Positions 25,431-38,280 are shown, counted from the stretch's first letter. The stretch: DNA of 64,000 nt from Alitta virens (GCA_932294295.1 OW028577.1:6041501-6105500), one strand, 5' to 3'. A program made the numbers and translations. Notes: generated by a model not told the origin, from the sequence alone.

Positions 25431-27751
25431 TAATGCTGATTATGGTTAAACACCACCAGAGAACCATCCATGCAAGGCATTCGATTGGTAATATCACTGA
25501 GTGTCTTTGCTGAGGCAAATTAGCGTTACAATCAGACCAATACGCATGACATAGAATGATGTGGAACTGAGAGACCCAGACATCAGCGTCACAGACAGCA
25601 GCAGACAGTCCCTTTTTTCACCCTGGACTCAGAAGAAGCGGTTGAAGGAACTTGAGAAGGGTCGTATGCGCTGGCAGGATTGCTGGAAGTGGTTAGGGCC
25701 CTTCAGGTGATCAAGTGCAAGGGTGGGGGTGAATAAATCTAAGGGTCACGATCGATGGGGCAATGCCCGCCCTCAATGCATAGAATCACCCCCTTCACAC
25801 CGAATAACACCCTAGCTCAATTCGTCATGGCCACATTGCCTGGGCAGAGTGAGGCACCAATTAGTGCTCCCCAAACACCGCCAATTAATTGGGTTGATGA
25901 AGTGCTCAGGCAAACATGAAATCATGAAATGAATACTCCATTGGCTAAGAAGAAAAGCATACCACTGGTGACCTGTACAACATAATGCATCTGTATATCC
26001 TAAGCCAATTATCAGTATATTTTATTATTCCCAGATGCGGGGTAATACGCAAGGTTTCTAGATGACTGATAAAACTATCGTCTGAAGTAGCTTGATCTCA
26101 AATGAATATATCGAACGATGAAATAATTGCCTTTAAAACAACAAAAGGTTGTCATGGCATACATGACAGCACTCAGCAAGTTAGCATACAATAAGACCAA
26201 GGCTACTGACTTTGTCAAGAAAAGCTTTTACTCCCTCTGCGCAACTGCCTTTAAGGATGGGGCCGGTTTCAATTATAAACACCTCAAAAATGGCAATATT
26301 ATACACAAAAATATTTACCTTCTCATTCTAAGTCATAACTTTAATTATTTATGGGTATTTACCACTTATTTTTGGGGAATTCCTGTCTGTTTACTGGGAA
26401 TGTTCAATTCTCATCTCTAGTGGCAACTAATTTGCATATTTCGCCATCTACACACATGATGGTGCTTCCTGATTGACCAATATCTTCAACCAATGTGTGC
26501 TGTCTGCTTCAAGCCTATTAAGTGACCTAACTGAGAAATCTTTGTTTAAGAATTGAGTGTACTCAATGCACAACTAATTGACAAAGTTCACTATTTGACA
26601 TTTAATGTCATAAGTCAGCCTATAGGCTATTAGGCAAATTTGTTAGTACTTAAGTCTAACTGGTAAACTAGCAAAATAATTGACATCTACCTCAGGGCAT
26701 TTCCTAATGAATTCAGCTACATTCTGATTGGCTGTTGCAAATGACATAGCTGTCTCTTGAGATGAGAAGCCAGTTAAGGCAGTTAGGAACTTTGGTATTA
26801 GTTAAAGTATTAGTGCTGTCATCGTAAAATATGTTGGCAATGCCTGTGCATGTACATACTTTTCCAGTCAGTGTCAATACTGTACATTAAAGTATCATAC
26901 TACATACCTTTAAGAATTATGGGGTTTATATGAAAGGCACTGGATACCTAAATGCTGGCATTAGCAGCTTCCTCAAAAGATTGGCAGGGATGTCTTTGTT
27001 ACCCCAGCAAGCGATACAAATTGCTAAATATTTTTCTGATTTGTAGATGTACTGTCAACAACCCATTCTAACTACAGTTACAGAGCAATTTATAAGTACT
27101 CCATTTTCAATGGATGATATTGATAATTGGGCCAAATCGCTGTTATTTTTGTTTGCAGATGTGTGATGAAACTGACTCTGCAGCCAGACACCATCTCCTT
27201 AGCTTTTCCTGCCAACCTGTCTCCATTGTGTAGTGATAAATTGGATGTCAGCACCAGGTATAATCTACTAGCACATCAATCATTTCCTGCAGAATCAGAC
27301 TAGCAGGGCTTTGAAGGGATAAGCTTTGCTTGTCATATAATCCTCTAATCCTTCGGACTATTCCGTCTCACGCCCTTGCACCGGAAGTAAGCCCATCATG
27401 CATTGCGATAGCGTTGTCATGGTGATACCGGACGCCTTTGTACTTTTTTTTATTCCACTCCTGGAGACGGTGGATTGAATTTATTGTTCTTCTGATCAGG
27501 GCCCTTTTATTGGTTTTATTAGGTCTTAAACAATGGCAAATCTAATAGAAGGCACAATCCCCAAAAACTAAATGTTTTAATGCATTTTTATTGGTGTATA
27601 AGGCATTGAAAATACCTTCTAAATATAGTTTAGGTATGAGTAACCAAGCCATTCCCAAACTATAGGTGGTGTAAGTTCACTAAGTGTTTGTTTAAATGTT
27701 CTAATACATAATTAGATTTCAAGCTTTTTTGCAGTCCTTACTGTCGCACGG

Positions 27752-27966
27752 AATAGTCTTTTCACTGAGCAGCCCTGAATTCAGCAAGACATAAGTCTTT
27801 CTTCTCTTCTTATTACTCATTTTGGTTGCCAGACATATAAGGTCATCATAACTTACTGATTCCATAGATATGATTTTCTCTGGGAAGTAACAGCAAATAG
27901 AATTGCAGTATTCTGTCGTAGCCACCTGGTGGAAATACAGAGGACCTTCCGTGAAAATCCACTATT
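27752..27966 (+). mobile_element. Dispersed repeat with AATAGT..TTTTCAC termini, copy 1
   Basis: The ends AATAGTCTTTTCAC and GTGAAAATCCACTATT are inverted. The block GGTGGAAATACAGAGGACC and AATTGCAGTATTCTGTCG recur in reverse at 51728-52034. It may be a non-autonomous DNA transposon; no target duplication is clear. Confidence 0.6.
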
Positions 27967-28295
27967 CTTAAGAAGTATGCTCCCTTTTTTTTTTAATTCA
28001 CTTATGTTTTTATCTGTCATTATATTTTAATTATATTTTTAGACTATACACCATGAATTGCATCTCACTTCGCACGTGTGTGAATAAAAAAAAATAAAAA
28101 AAAGTGTCATTGCACTGTTGCGGTAACATTAATTAGTGACGCGAATATCGCCTGAAGACTTCATTGCATTTATTGTAATTGGTTAAACCACTACACAAGA
28201 TATTGACAATAAATTAACTTCTCTAAATGAAAATCTATTGCCAGAAATGATTTTAAAACAGGACAAAAAATGAAAAATTTAGCTGCTGTAGGGAA

Positions 28296-28357
28296 AGGCG
28301 AAGCTGTAAAAAAAGGCAAAGCTGTAAAAAAGGCAAAGTTGTAAAAAAGGCAAAGCA
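28296..28357 (+). repeat. Short tandem repeat GGCAAAGCTGTAAAAAA (4 units)
   Basis: Four units of about 17-18 bp with small length changes in the A run. Confidence 0.85.
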
Positions 28358-29301
28358 AGCATATATGAAGTCTTCACTGTTGTCTGTGTAACACGCCATA
28401 AGATGGACATTGCAGCCATATGTGATATGACATGGCTGTTCACAGCAGATAACATTAAGTTTGGATGAATGTGGTAGGGTGTGTGTGGCAATTGGGTTTT
28501 ATGCATCTTTAGCGCCATCTGGGGTAATGTTTCAGAGGTCTGCCTAGGCCTGACAATAGGACAGACTCATTTGATGACTGGCTATTGTGAGTTGCTACCC
28601 AACGCTGCATTTATGTTCTGTTATTACTATGAGAAAAGCTTGGTGGTGTCTGACTATACTTTAGTGTGTCAGGGGTGATTTAGTTGCCCGTGTAAGGGGT
28701 GTTAGTCTAACTAAGGTGTTTACTGCTTAAAAGCATCCCTTAGCTTGTAGGATGACGCTTAGACACAAGCAGACTCCCTTGGGAATGCACAACTGTCAAC
28801 CTTTCAACCGGTAATGAGTCCTAATTCCTTAACGATGCCTTGCAAATACAGCCGTCACACAGCAGGGCATAGTAGGTTGCCTTGAGGGAGCACATTGGGT
28901 CTAATCCCTGTACAGCTATGCTAAGCAATGGCAACAAGACATGGCAGCTAGTAGGACCGCTGGCTACAATGACTCCGCCAATTCTATTGGCTGATTTGTT
29001 AGGTAGCCTCTGATTGGTCGGCAGCTGTGGTTACAGAACATGGGCGCTTCTCTGGACCTCAGTGCCTGACCACGTGGATGAGAGAACAAATAGACCAATC
29101 AGTTGGTAAAAGACGCCTTAAAAGTGATCATCACTCTTTAAAGACTGATTCATAACGTAGGATGTGTCATATTATGGAGGAAAGCCGACTTGTAGATGCC
29201 GGATGAACTTCATATTAGATACACAGCCGACCAATTAAGCAACTTCGCGTGCTCAAGTAGCTAAAGAGATTGGCATCTTGCAGTGCATCTACCAAGTCAG
29301 C

Positions 29302-29347
29302 ATGTTCTTCATCACATTGCTACAGCTTCTTATTCAAGCAGAATTAG
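29302..29347 (+). CDS. CA10: CA10-like coding exon 1: start codon and signal peptide
   Basis: The exon reads from an ATG through 15 codons plus one base (phase 1) to a strong donor, TTAG|GTGAGT. The peptide MFFITLLQLLIQAEL is a short hydrophobic leader suitable for secretion, in the position of the signal peptide of vertebrate CA10. The open frame continues upstream of this ATG but holds no other ATG nearby, so 29302 is preferred. The donor phase fits the next exon exactly, creating a Gly at the junction. The link rests on the signal peptide, the donor and the phase, not on sequence similarity, because signal peptides diverge quickly. A different first exon upstream, or an untranslated leader exon, is possible. 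Confidence 0.55.
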
Positions 29348-30419
29348 GTGAGTCGAATAATACAGCTTATTGGCGCACACTTTCAAAAACACCAGTTCCT
29401 TATTTTAGCCACTTGACCTGGTTCAACTCGCTTAATTGTTGTGCAAATCAGGTGAAACAGATGGGAGTATCTCCTTACTTAATTACTTTTACTTTGTAAT
29501 TGCAAAATTTGCCAGACAAACGCAGCACTTTCTTTGAAGTCAAATGGTTTATTTGGCGGTTGGCCACTGTTGTATGCAGTTAATTACAAACAGGTCCCTG
29601 AAAATCCACTTGCGTTTGTTAGGTAATGATGAAGTATCGTTTGATGTATGCTGCTGGGCAACTAAGAATATGTAGCAAGTATAAGATGAGTCACTTATGA
29701 TTAACTGTTTATAGAAGTTATACGAAAAAAGATTTGAAGTTTACAATACTGGTAAAAATGGGAGTGTCAGTCTTGTAAACAATGACCAAGATTGAAAAGG
29801 TAAATGTCAGTAATGCAGCGGGTCTGTTAGTGAGTCTTTCTCATTGGTGGACAATTGTATTGGCAAATGATGACAAATTTCTTTGTATGATGAACTTTTG
29901 TTTGTCACATTTACATCGATTTGCTTAAGGGTAATGACTTATTGACATATCACAACAGCTACTTGTGTAATTTGATTTGCGTGTTTGCATCTATGAGGTT
30001 TCTGTTTGGTCATCAAACATCGGAGATATAGCCCTCCTCCCACACATCCGAATTTCATCTGAGTATGATGACTTGGTTTGTTGTTGCACAGAGATGGCCT
30101 TTTCTAATAAGACAAGAAGGTTAGCCTGATTGACAAGGAGGTGGAGGGCCTTATCAAGCAGTTAGCCTAATGCACGTATCATGTGAGGGTCTTGTTAGCT
30201 TTAACTCTGAAAGCGTCATCTAAATGGCAACGTCCTTTTTGACAGCCTTAATAACCACTTTAGTTAGTTGAGTCAACTGGGGCAATTTACTGCAGAATGG
30301 ATGGCCCTACACAGCCTGCAACTGCAGTACTTGCCATGGGTGGGAGTGCAGAGCTCTAAGATCTTTTTTGGGTGGCCTGATGGTAATAGGAGACAACTCT
30401 GTTAATGGTGGTCTGATAG

Positions 30420-30970
30420 TATTGTAGTGATACAACAGTGATATCAGGGATTTCACAGTGATCAAACAACATCCAGTGGTCTAACAGTAATTATATGGTG
30501 ATCAAACAGTGATCAAACAGTGATCGTACAGTGATCGTACAGTAGTCATACAGTGATCGTACAGTAATTGTATAGTGATCGTACAGTAATCATACATTGA
30601 CCATGCATTGACCATACAGTAACCATACAGTGATCATACGGTGATCATACAGTGATCATACAGTGACCATACAGTGACCATACAATGACCATACAGTGAC
30701 CATACAGTGATTGTGCGATGCTCTTACAATGATTTTATAGTGATTGAACTGTGGTCTTACTATGATTGTGCAGTGCACATTATTCACACTGTGATCTTGC
30801 AATGATTGTGCAGTGTTCCTACAGTGTTCCTACAGTGGCCTTCTGGTAGTTTTACAGCAGATATTGTACAATAATCACACAATGATTTTACAGTGATTAT
30901 TCAGTGGTCTTCCAGTGTTCTAACAGTGATCTTACTGTGACCATGCACTGGTGTTACAGTGAGCTACAGT
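30420..30970 (+). repeat. Degenerate ~11-bp tandem repeat (ATCATACAGTG-type, intron 1)
   Basis: Units such as ATCATACAGTG, ACCATACAGTG and ATCGTACAGTG recur in phase between about 30500 and 30710 and decay on both sides. Confidence 0.8.
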
Positions 30971-32835
30971 GGTCTGTCAATGCTTCTATGGGGGCCTGAT
31001 GGCCTATGGTTCATCAATACAAATGGCCCATTTAGATTCATAATACTGCTTCCATCAACTGTCTATTTAGGAATCTTTGCAGCCATTTCAATGTTAGTCT
31101 ATGGCGAAACAGGTCATCTAAACCTTCCAACCACTGATAAATGTGCATCTTTGGTGAATAGTGGATAGAGGCTCTCCAGTAGCTAATGGACTTGGAGATA
31201 CACTGCCTGTTACTTGAAACTTAATGTTAGAGGCTGATTCCTCATTGGACTTGGACGCTAAGCAGGACTCTGGCCCAATTTGTGACCCTAGTTATACTAA
31301 TGAAGTTAGTAAATCAAATGTCAATCATTTGACCTCGAAGTCATGCTGAAGCAAGGTCTTAGATACCAAACTAAATTGTTGTTGTATTTTCGTAATAATG
31401 CTTTTAAAATGGGGAAGGGTCTTCCATGAAGGCTGATGCAGAGGGTATTAAGTCAAATCGTGTGCAACAAACTGAGCTAATGTCTGAAAACTTTTCTCTC
31501 TAAAATCGATTGGCAAATCAGTTGATGAGGAAACGGTATTTATTCAAGAAAAGCAGCTTAGCCTCCAGAATGCTCCCAATTAAGAACAATGAGTTTTGTG
31601 TGTAGTTCTAAAAGGCAGCTAAGCCCCAAACTTGCACCCAGTCTTGCATAATCCCCTGCAGATCCCTGACCAATAAAGTTACTTTGCTGATGAACTTGAA
31701 AGACTGTATGAACAGAGCAACAACGTGTCATTTATCTGGTAGTCTTAGAAGTTGATTCGTAAAAACTGCCACCCAAATGTATGTTATTGGACACTTATAG
31801 TAAATTTCCACCACCTTCTACGGGTAAAATGAACACAAATCCACAGATTTTATGTATGATATATTTAGCCACGTTACTCACAGACTTTGTATGTTTGTTT
31901 GACATGAGCTAACATTTAAATCCTGCAGCAGATGTTGCCTTTCGTGGTTCTTGGTTCTGGCTATAAAATTTCACGAGATGCCCAAGGGCAAATCTGTGCT
32001 TAGTGAAACTTCGACAGACGCTGATTAGTCTCTCAGTGGCTGCTTTAGTATATTTCATTACAGACTGAGTCACCTGTGGTATTTCTTTTTCCCAAAGATG
32101 GCTTCTTTGCACTTAATGTGGGGAAAGTATGAAATTACGTAAATGAGTCATGAAATTATTTGATGTGAGTCATTTGTGGTCTGGTTAAATTCCTGTTTTA
32201 CAGGAAAGGATCAAGAGTTTTATAGGAAAACCACACTAGTCCCTGATCTGATTCTTATTTTCCCTCATTAGTTTCAGCCATTTGGAACTTTAAATGTTTA
32301 AAATCGGATGAAAATTGACGGAGTTATCGAATAAAACGTACATGAAGCCAGGCAACATTTCGAATGGGAACAAGACTGAATGAAGCGTCACCAGCGTCAT
32401 GAACGTCTTCGACTCGCGATTTATTTTACGCATAACTCAGTCAATTCTTGTCCGAATTAAAAAAATTATATTTGTTATATAGATGAATTCATATATAGAA
32501 TATAAGATCATCAAGCTATCAGACAAATTAGTTGCACGGGCGGATTTTCGAGCGAACGAATTCTTCCATATTTGGGCAATGCATGAATGTCATTCTGTGT
32601 GATATAAAAAGCAGATCACCCGGCCCGTATCATCTGCTATTTCAGGTGATACGGCTGCAATTTGGGAATAAAAATGGAGACTTTCGGTTGTGATACAATT
32701 CGTAGCTTTGATGCAGGATTGTGTGATTTATCAGGAAATATACACATTTTGCTGACCAGTGAGTCATTCCAGAAACTTGCAAATTAAGTTAGAATTATAG
32801 AAATGATGATAGGTTTGTTTACTTTAAGACAAGAT

Positions 32836-33020
32836 TCAGGGCAAGTGGTGAAGGTACAGGGGTTTCTCACAGGGCCATGGGTTCAATTCCCAGCCCAAGC
32901 ACTCAAGCTCGACCTTGTTCACATAATATTTGCACGGGGCTTGTTGCTCCAAGTCCGTAACTTGCTGTGGACACCAAACTTTAATGTTGTCACCCCATAG
33001 AGCAAATCGTCGAGTCATAC
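32836..33020 (+). mobile_element. Possible tRNA-like repeat upstream of the truncated SINE (intron 1)
   Basis: GGGTTCAATTCCCAGCCC is a good B box, and a weak A-box-like stretch precedes it (GCAAGTGGTGAAGGTACAGG). The following ~110 bp match no other copy in the window. Confidence 0.35.
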
Positions 33021-33036
33021 TCACTCACTGAAAAAC

Positions 33037-33152
33037 ACTATGTTGGATGGCTGTTTCATCCTTCGTCTCATTGCCATGGTCCCTACCTGTCCCAATTAGC
33101 CCATCAGGTGCAGAAATACAGGACATAAAGCCCTAATCCACCACCACCACAC
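33037..33152 (+). mobile_element. tRNA-derived SINE, family A, copy 4 (5'-truncated, intron 1)
   Basis: The tRNA head is absent: the copy begins at CTATGTTGGATGGCTG and continues through the body to the (CCA)n tail. CTCACTGAAAAA occurs on both sides (from 33024 and from 33153), so this is a 5'-truncated insertion, as expected from LINE-type target-primed reverse transcription. Confidence 0.82.
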
Positions 33153-33772
33153 CTCACTGAAAAAAAAAACTGATGGTGAAAATATCTTCGTGAATTTAAA
33201 AAATAAAGGCAGAGGTATGTGTGTTCGTAGGCATCTTGTTAGTTTTCAGGTTAATGATCTTCTTTCTGAAACGAATTCCCTTGCATCTCTTCAAAGACTT
33301 GACATAACAAGCCCCATCTTCATTGTGTTCACTCAAGAATCTTTCATCAAGTGAACATCGGTGTAGGATGATCAGACAACCTTGGGAAAGTTGCTGTGAT
33401 GCACTCTAAAGAATAAACAGGAAAAAGACGGAAGACTTTGAACGTTAATTAGGAAACAAAATGGCTGCCAAGGTGTCTTTGACTTAGACGACATGCTTGC
33501 CAAGTCTCTGGTCTCTGGGTCCTGTGCCAATTTTCCCATTGAAGTCCCTTTATGATTCACACTACTGGATATAGCCTTACTCCTTGTAGTATTCCACTTT
33601 CTGGAGGTGACTGGTAATTAGACTGGTCACCAGACAGAGTGACCAGTGTCCGTGACCTTGCAAATCTTGCTTCCCCTTCAGACATCGACTCCAAAGTCCT
33701 AGTTGTTAGTTACTTTAGAGTAATTGAAAGAAAAGATGGCGTGGCAGTATATAAGCACTGAGTATATATATA

Positions 33773-33958
33773 TTGAATGACACGATTGATCGGAGGTGCC
33801 TTGTCTAAAATTCATGTTTACATGGCAATATTTGTTGAATCACACAGGATCTGAGACGACCTCAGACAGTCAGCAACGAAGCACTATATATATATACAAA
33901 TATTGCCATGTAAACATGAATTTTAGACAAGGCACCTCCGATCAATCGTGTCATTCAA
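33773..33958. repeat. Perfect 61-bp inverted repeat (foldback), intron 1
   Basis: 33775-33835 is the exact reverse complement of 33896-33956; pairing extends two more bases outward. The arms contain CGATTGATCGGAGGTGCC and TTTACATGGCAATATTTG. A 60-bp spacer separates them; ATATATAT runs lie just left of the left arm and just inside the right arm. Confidence 0.9.
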
Positions 33959-34372
33959 AGACATACAGCAGTGATAAGTTTTACTTTAGTTGAGAACTCG
34001 TAATATGAACAGAAAAACATTATCTTTCAAGTCATACATTAATCATATATATGGCCATCTTCCCAACCAATAAAGTTGGTGTTTACATTGTTCGAATGAC
34101 GCCCAGCTGGTATTTGGCCCATACAGGTAAAGTGGAATCCAGATTCGTCAAAGAAGTTGACACCAGCTTAACCACTGGTTACAATGCCGCCTACCTGTGA
34201 ATGCCTCTTACAGAACTGTAATCATGCTGCAGCCTCTTCGTTGAAATAAAATAATGCACTATTGGCCACGAAGATCCATTGACTAATCATATTATATTAT
34301 AATTTATCCAGTTACTTGTGCGTTACATGTTTAGTGAATTACCTGGTACATATTGTCTCTCTTATTTTCCAG

Positions 34373-34420
34373 GTGCATCTTCCACGTGGTCAGAGTGGTG
34401 GACATATGGAGGTATATCAG
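34373..34420 (+). CDS. CA10: CA10-like coding exon 2: 48-nt WW-motif exon
   Basis: This very short exon lies between a pyrimidine-rich acceptor (CTTATTTTCCAG) and a consensus donor (ATCAG|GTAAGT). Entered in phase 1 it gives GASSTWSEWWTYGGIS plus one base. The WSEWWTYGG core corresponds to the GWWAYKE segment that follows the signal peptide in vertebrate CA10/CA11 and precedes the FWG start of the CA domain. It leaves in phase 1, matching exon 3. It is isolated by 5.0 kb upstream and 19.2 kb downstream, so automated annotation could easily miss it. The family-specific tryptophan pair and both splice sites make the call good. Confidence 0.83.
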
Positions 34421-35301
34421 GTAAGTCTGGTTCATTGCTTTCTTTAATTGCAGTCTGGACAGCACTGACATCAATGGAGAAGCAACATCTAGGTGTATTG
34501 ATTCATACATGGCACACTAATATTAAAACTATCAACTATATAAAAAGATGAAACTTGCATGGTGTTGTGCTGTCCTTGAATGGTTCTGCAGATGTTTCAT
34601 ATCAGTTTTTTTTAGAGTCCGTAGCTTGTGTCAAATCATTGTTTACACTGAGCACCTCTTTTTGGTAAATTACTTAAATCCTTCTTATGTCGTGGACCTT
34701 CAATCACTGAATCTGTCTATTAAATTTCGGAATGATCTGTCATAAGGATTACAAAAAACTCCAAGGCGGTTTCTTTTTCAGACTGTAAGGGAATGATGCT
34801 TTTAAAAAAGGATCTTCTTAGCGTCTATACTGGCGTATGACTATATGGCAACAATATGGCAATTTTTAATGGCAGGGTAGATGGATTTCAGCTCGATCCG
34901 AGGCTCAAGAATTCTCTTTTTTCCAATTATCAATTTGAGTCTCGTGAAACGTCGTGTGAGGCATGCTGGGATTGCTGGGGTGATTGAATCAAATTCCAGC
35001 GGGATTTTAAGTCTTCACACGCTCAGGGTTTCATCTCAACAGAGGCTGGGGTGCTTCCACCCTCCACGTTTTGCCATCACGCACCTCGCAGGGGTGCAGA
35101 TTAGGATAAGGGTCCACTCAACTGAAAAGAGGTCAATTGGTCACCCCTTAATCCTTCAGGCGTGTTTTCTAGGCATTATTTTGATATTTGCTTGAAAAAC
35201 TTCAACAAACAATTCACCGAATTCTCAAGTCAATATTCTCCATGAGATCTGACTTTCCTTTCATTGTCTTTATATATTGATATATAGTCCTGTGGGCAAT
35301 A

Positions 35302-35572
35302 CAGCTAGTTTCATTAAAAACGGCTGTCAAATTGAACCTAGCCAAAGCTTTTTTGCTGGCTACTCAAAACCGGATCAAAAAGTACATATTTTATGATATA
35401 TTAGATTAATTTCTTACATTTGCCAATATTTGCACTTTCCTGGTGATAAATGTAAGCTGACTATTAGCTATGGTAGTGGACAGAAGCAGCTGGCTTTAGC
35501 ATGTTTAGACTACAGTCAGGTACAGGTCGCTACAGCCGTCTAGAGTCGACCGTTTTTTTATGAAACTAACTG
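35302..35572 (-). mobile_element. Tc1/mariner-like MITE, family 1, copy E (intron 2)
   Basis: A 271-bp copy starting CAGCTAGTTTCATTAAAAA and ending TTTTATGAAACTAACTG, flanked by TA. The GTCGAC landmark lies near its right end, so it is reversed relative to copy A. It is shorter in the middle than copy F. Confidence 0.8.
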
Positions 35573-36659
35573 TAACCTGAATATTGTATCATAGGTAGAT
35601 GTTTCTAGCACAAACCCCATCCTCTTAGCACTCTCACGTAACTGACCCTTGGTGGATAACAAGCCACTTTAATCAAACACACAACTTACTACAACAGGTG
35701 CACTACAATTCAAGTTATCTTGTCTTTTTCTTGCATTGAAAAACGCTTCAATGGCACTATGCAATCTTGCATTGTTATAATAAGTTGTTAGTCATGAATG
35801 CTTGCATGTTATTAGAAAAGTTTTTATGAAAAATTAAAGCACGCACATCCATGTAGGTGACCCCCAGGCAAGAACAATGAGCAATGTCTGTGAATTGTCT
35901 TCTCCAGTCTCGAGTAAAGTTGAATTCAAATACAATAGGTTTGTCATGCAGATAAACCAAGTGGTGTCTGAAGTTGTATTGTGGAAATGTTTTTCTGTTG
36001 CTTTAATCCATGTTCGTGTCAGCCAAAAAGTTTGAGTAGTGTGATGAGAGTCTCTGACGATGAAAAAAGAGAGAATAACAACTTTCATTCTGTGCAGACC
36101 AAGCCCATCAAGCGAGTATGTTGAGGCCGTCGATCATCATTAAAAATTGAAAAATACTCCAGAAGTGAAGGGGGTGGGCAGTTGGAGTTTCATGGGCTGC
36201 AATACAGAAGCATAAAATGGAAGGGAAAGAGAGTGGAGTCTGGTGAACCCCCCTCCCCCTCCCCCTTCCACTCATTACTGGCAAAAGCCCCGTTTATGAG
36301 ACATCCGACAATCGCCTTTGATTGATTTCATTACGTAATTAAAGAACATTGGGAATGCAGTTGAGTTGAGAAGCGATGGAATGAGTCATCATTGTTTCCC
36401 AAGCATCATAGCATGAATGACATTAGGCTTCTATTTATGCCCTCATGATTCTGTACTTCCAGCAATGCAGCCAGCACAAGTGTGTGATGTCACAATGTGT
36501 TGTAAGAATGTGGAATCAGAATGCCTGGGGTGACATGGAGGGGTGGAGGCTCTCCAAATTATTAGTGTTAATCAGAGCTCCTCAAAAGCTACATTTATTT
36601 TTGTCAAGTTGGGGCCCATCACCCGTTTTCTTTGCCCCTTTCCTATTGTTTTTGTTTTT

Positions 36660-37345
36660 ACGATGATGTTCATGATAATGATGATGATAATGATGTTGAT
36701 GAATAAAGTAATATAGTACTGATGATGTGATGTTCTGGTGTTATATTGGGAAGTGATGTCACAGTGTTACATACATGTGACGAATGATACAAGCCAGTGG
36801 TTGTCAGAATGTGATGTCACATGGTCTTTGATGTGCTGTCAGATATCTGGATGTGATGTTACGATGACGATACCAGTATGGCATAAGGATATCAGAATGT
36901 AAATGCGAGAATGTTTTGTCAGACTGTTATGTCAGCATGTAAGGCTTGCCGTTGGTGTCAGGATGTGATGTTGTGTGATCATGTGGATTTAGCATGTATG
37001 GGACATGATGTCATAGTGTTACATACATGCGACGAATGATACAAGCCAATGGTTGTCAGAATGTGATGTCACATGGTCTTTGACCTGCTGTCAGGATGTG
37101 ATGTTACGATGACGATACCAGAATGGCATAAGGATATCGGAATGTAAATGTCAGACTGTTATGTCAGCATGCAAGGCTTGAATTTGGTGTCAGGATGTGA
37201 TGCCAGAATGCCAGGGCAAAAAGGTGATGTGACAATGTGGATGTAGTATGTTATATTGGGACATGATGTCACAGTATTGTGATCTCAGGATGATTATACA
37301 AATGTAAAGTTTGTATTTATATGATGTTGGAATGTCATGTCAGAC
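36660..37345 (+). repeat. ~255-bp tandem higher-order repeat of GATGTCA-like words (intron 2)
   Basis: GATGTCACAGTGTTACATAC at 36755 recurs at 37007 (GATGTCATAGTGTTACATAC) and in part at 37265. Shared text between them includes GACGAATGATACAAGCCA and TGGCATAAGGATATC. Spacing is 252 and 258 bp. Confidence 0.85.
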
Positions 37346-38280
37346 ACTGACATCAGAATGCGATTGAATGGCAAATCCAATCAAAGGCCCCATTCACTCC
37401 CAACCAATTGTGCCTTTCTTCCTAATCATCGCGCAGCCAATGGGGATATTGACGCGAAGCAAAAAAGCTTTTTTAATTCTCTGTATTGTAAGCAATGTGC
37501 CGCATTAGTTTTCATTATCCAATCAGTTTGAAAACAATAGGCAGGTTGAAGTGAGGCGGCAAATCAGCTGCAGCAAATGTTCCTGAAATTTTTTGAGTTT
37601 AAGATAACTGGATGTCTTGAGGCAATGAAAGACAGAAAGCTGCTGTAGAAATTAGCATGGTGATGTATGTACATGCTTAGTGAGATATTCAGTCAGCTTA
37701 TGAAACTAATAATTTGGCCATTTTTTGCGGGTGACTGATGAGTTGCCGCCTCATATTGTATGCAATGAATCTAGGACATATATGATCACATTTATAACAG
37801 AATCTTATTCAGATATTTCATGGGTGTTAAGAAGCTAATTTAAAGAGTGAGGCAAAGATTGAAAGAAGCATTGAACAAGGCAAGTGATGAGAGCCATGGA
37901 GAAGATTGTGGGGTGGCGGCAAGGGCCCATAAATGGCCTGTTTATTGGGGCCATTGGTGGATGTGCTGAGCTATCGCCCCTTCCATATGGTGCCTTGATT
38001 TGTAACTCTTTTCCTCCAATGCAACATGTTCGGCCAGAGAAGCAGGCAGCCTTGAGAAAGTGATGTAACGATGCCTTGATTAATGATGTTTGGCTCCCGA
38101 ATGGGCCACTCAGAGCTAGCAGGGGCTATCTCATTGCTCTAATGATTGGAATAAATATCATGGCTTCTTTAAATTAGGATCTATTGGTCGTAGTAATAGT
38201 GGTAACATCCAAGAATATGGAGCAATATCCATGTATTGTGGAAATTGCAGTAGGAAGTGTATTTGGGAGACACCTTTCAT

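Larger units (their letters stand above)
29348..34372 (+). other. Intron 1 of the CA10-like gene
   Basis: This 5,025-bp phase-1 intron runs GTGAGT...TTTCCAG. It contains a degenerate ~11-bp repeat tract (30420-30970), a possible tRNA-like repeat at 32836, a 5'-truncated SINE (33037-33152) and the 61-bp perfect inverted repeat (33773-33958). I see no further coding exon in it. Confidence 0.6.

Noticed and set aside
29278..29301. Upstream start for exon 1 at 29278
   Set aside because: The codon there is TTG; the first ATG in frame is at 29302 and it already gives a suitable signal peptide.
34881..35195. 104-codon plus-strand frame after exon 2
   Set aside because: No similarity to CA10 or any family I know, and exon 2 joins exon 3 directly in phase.
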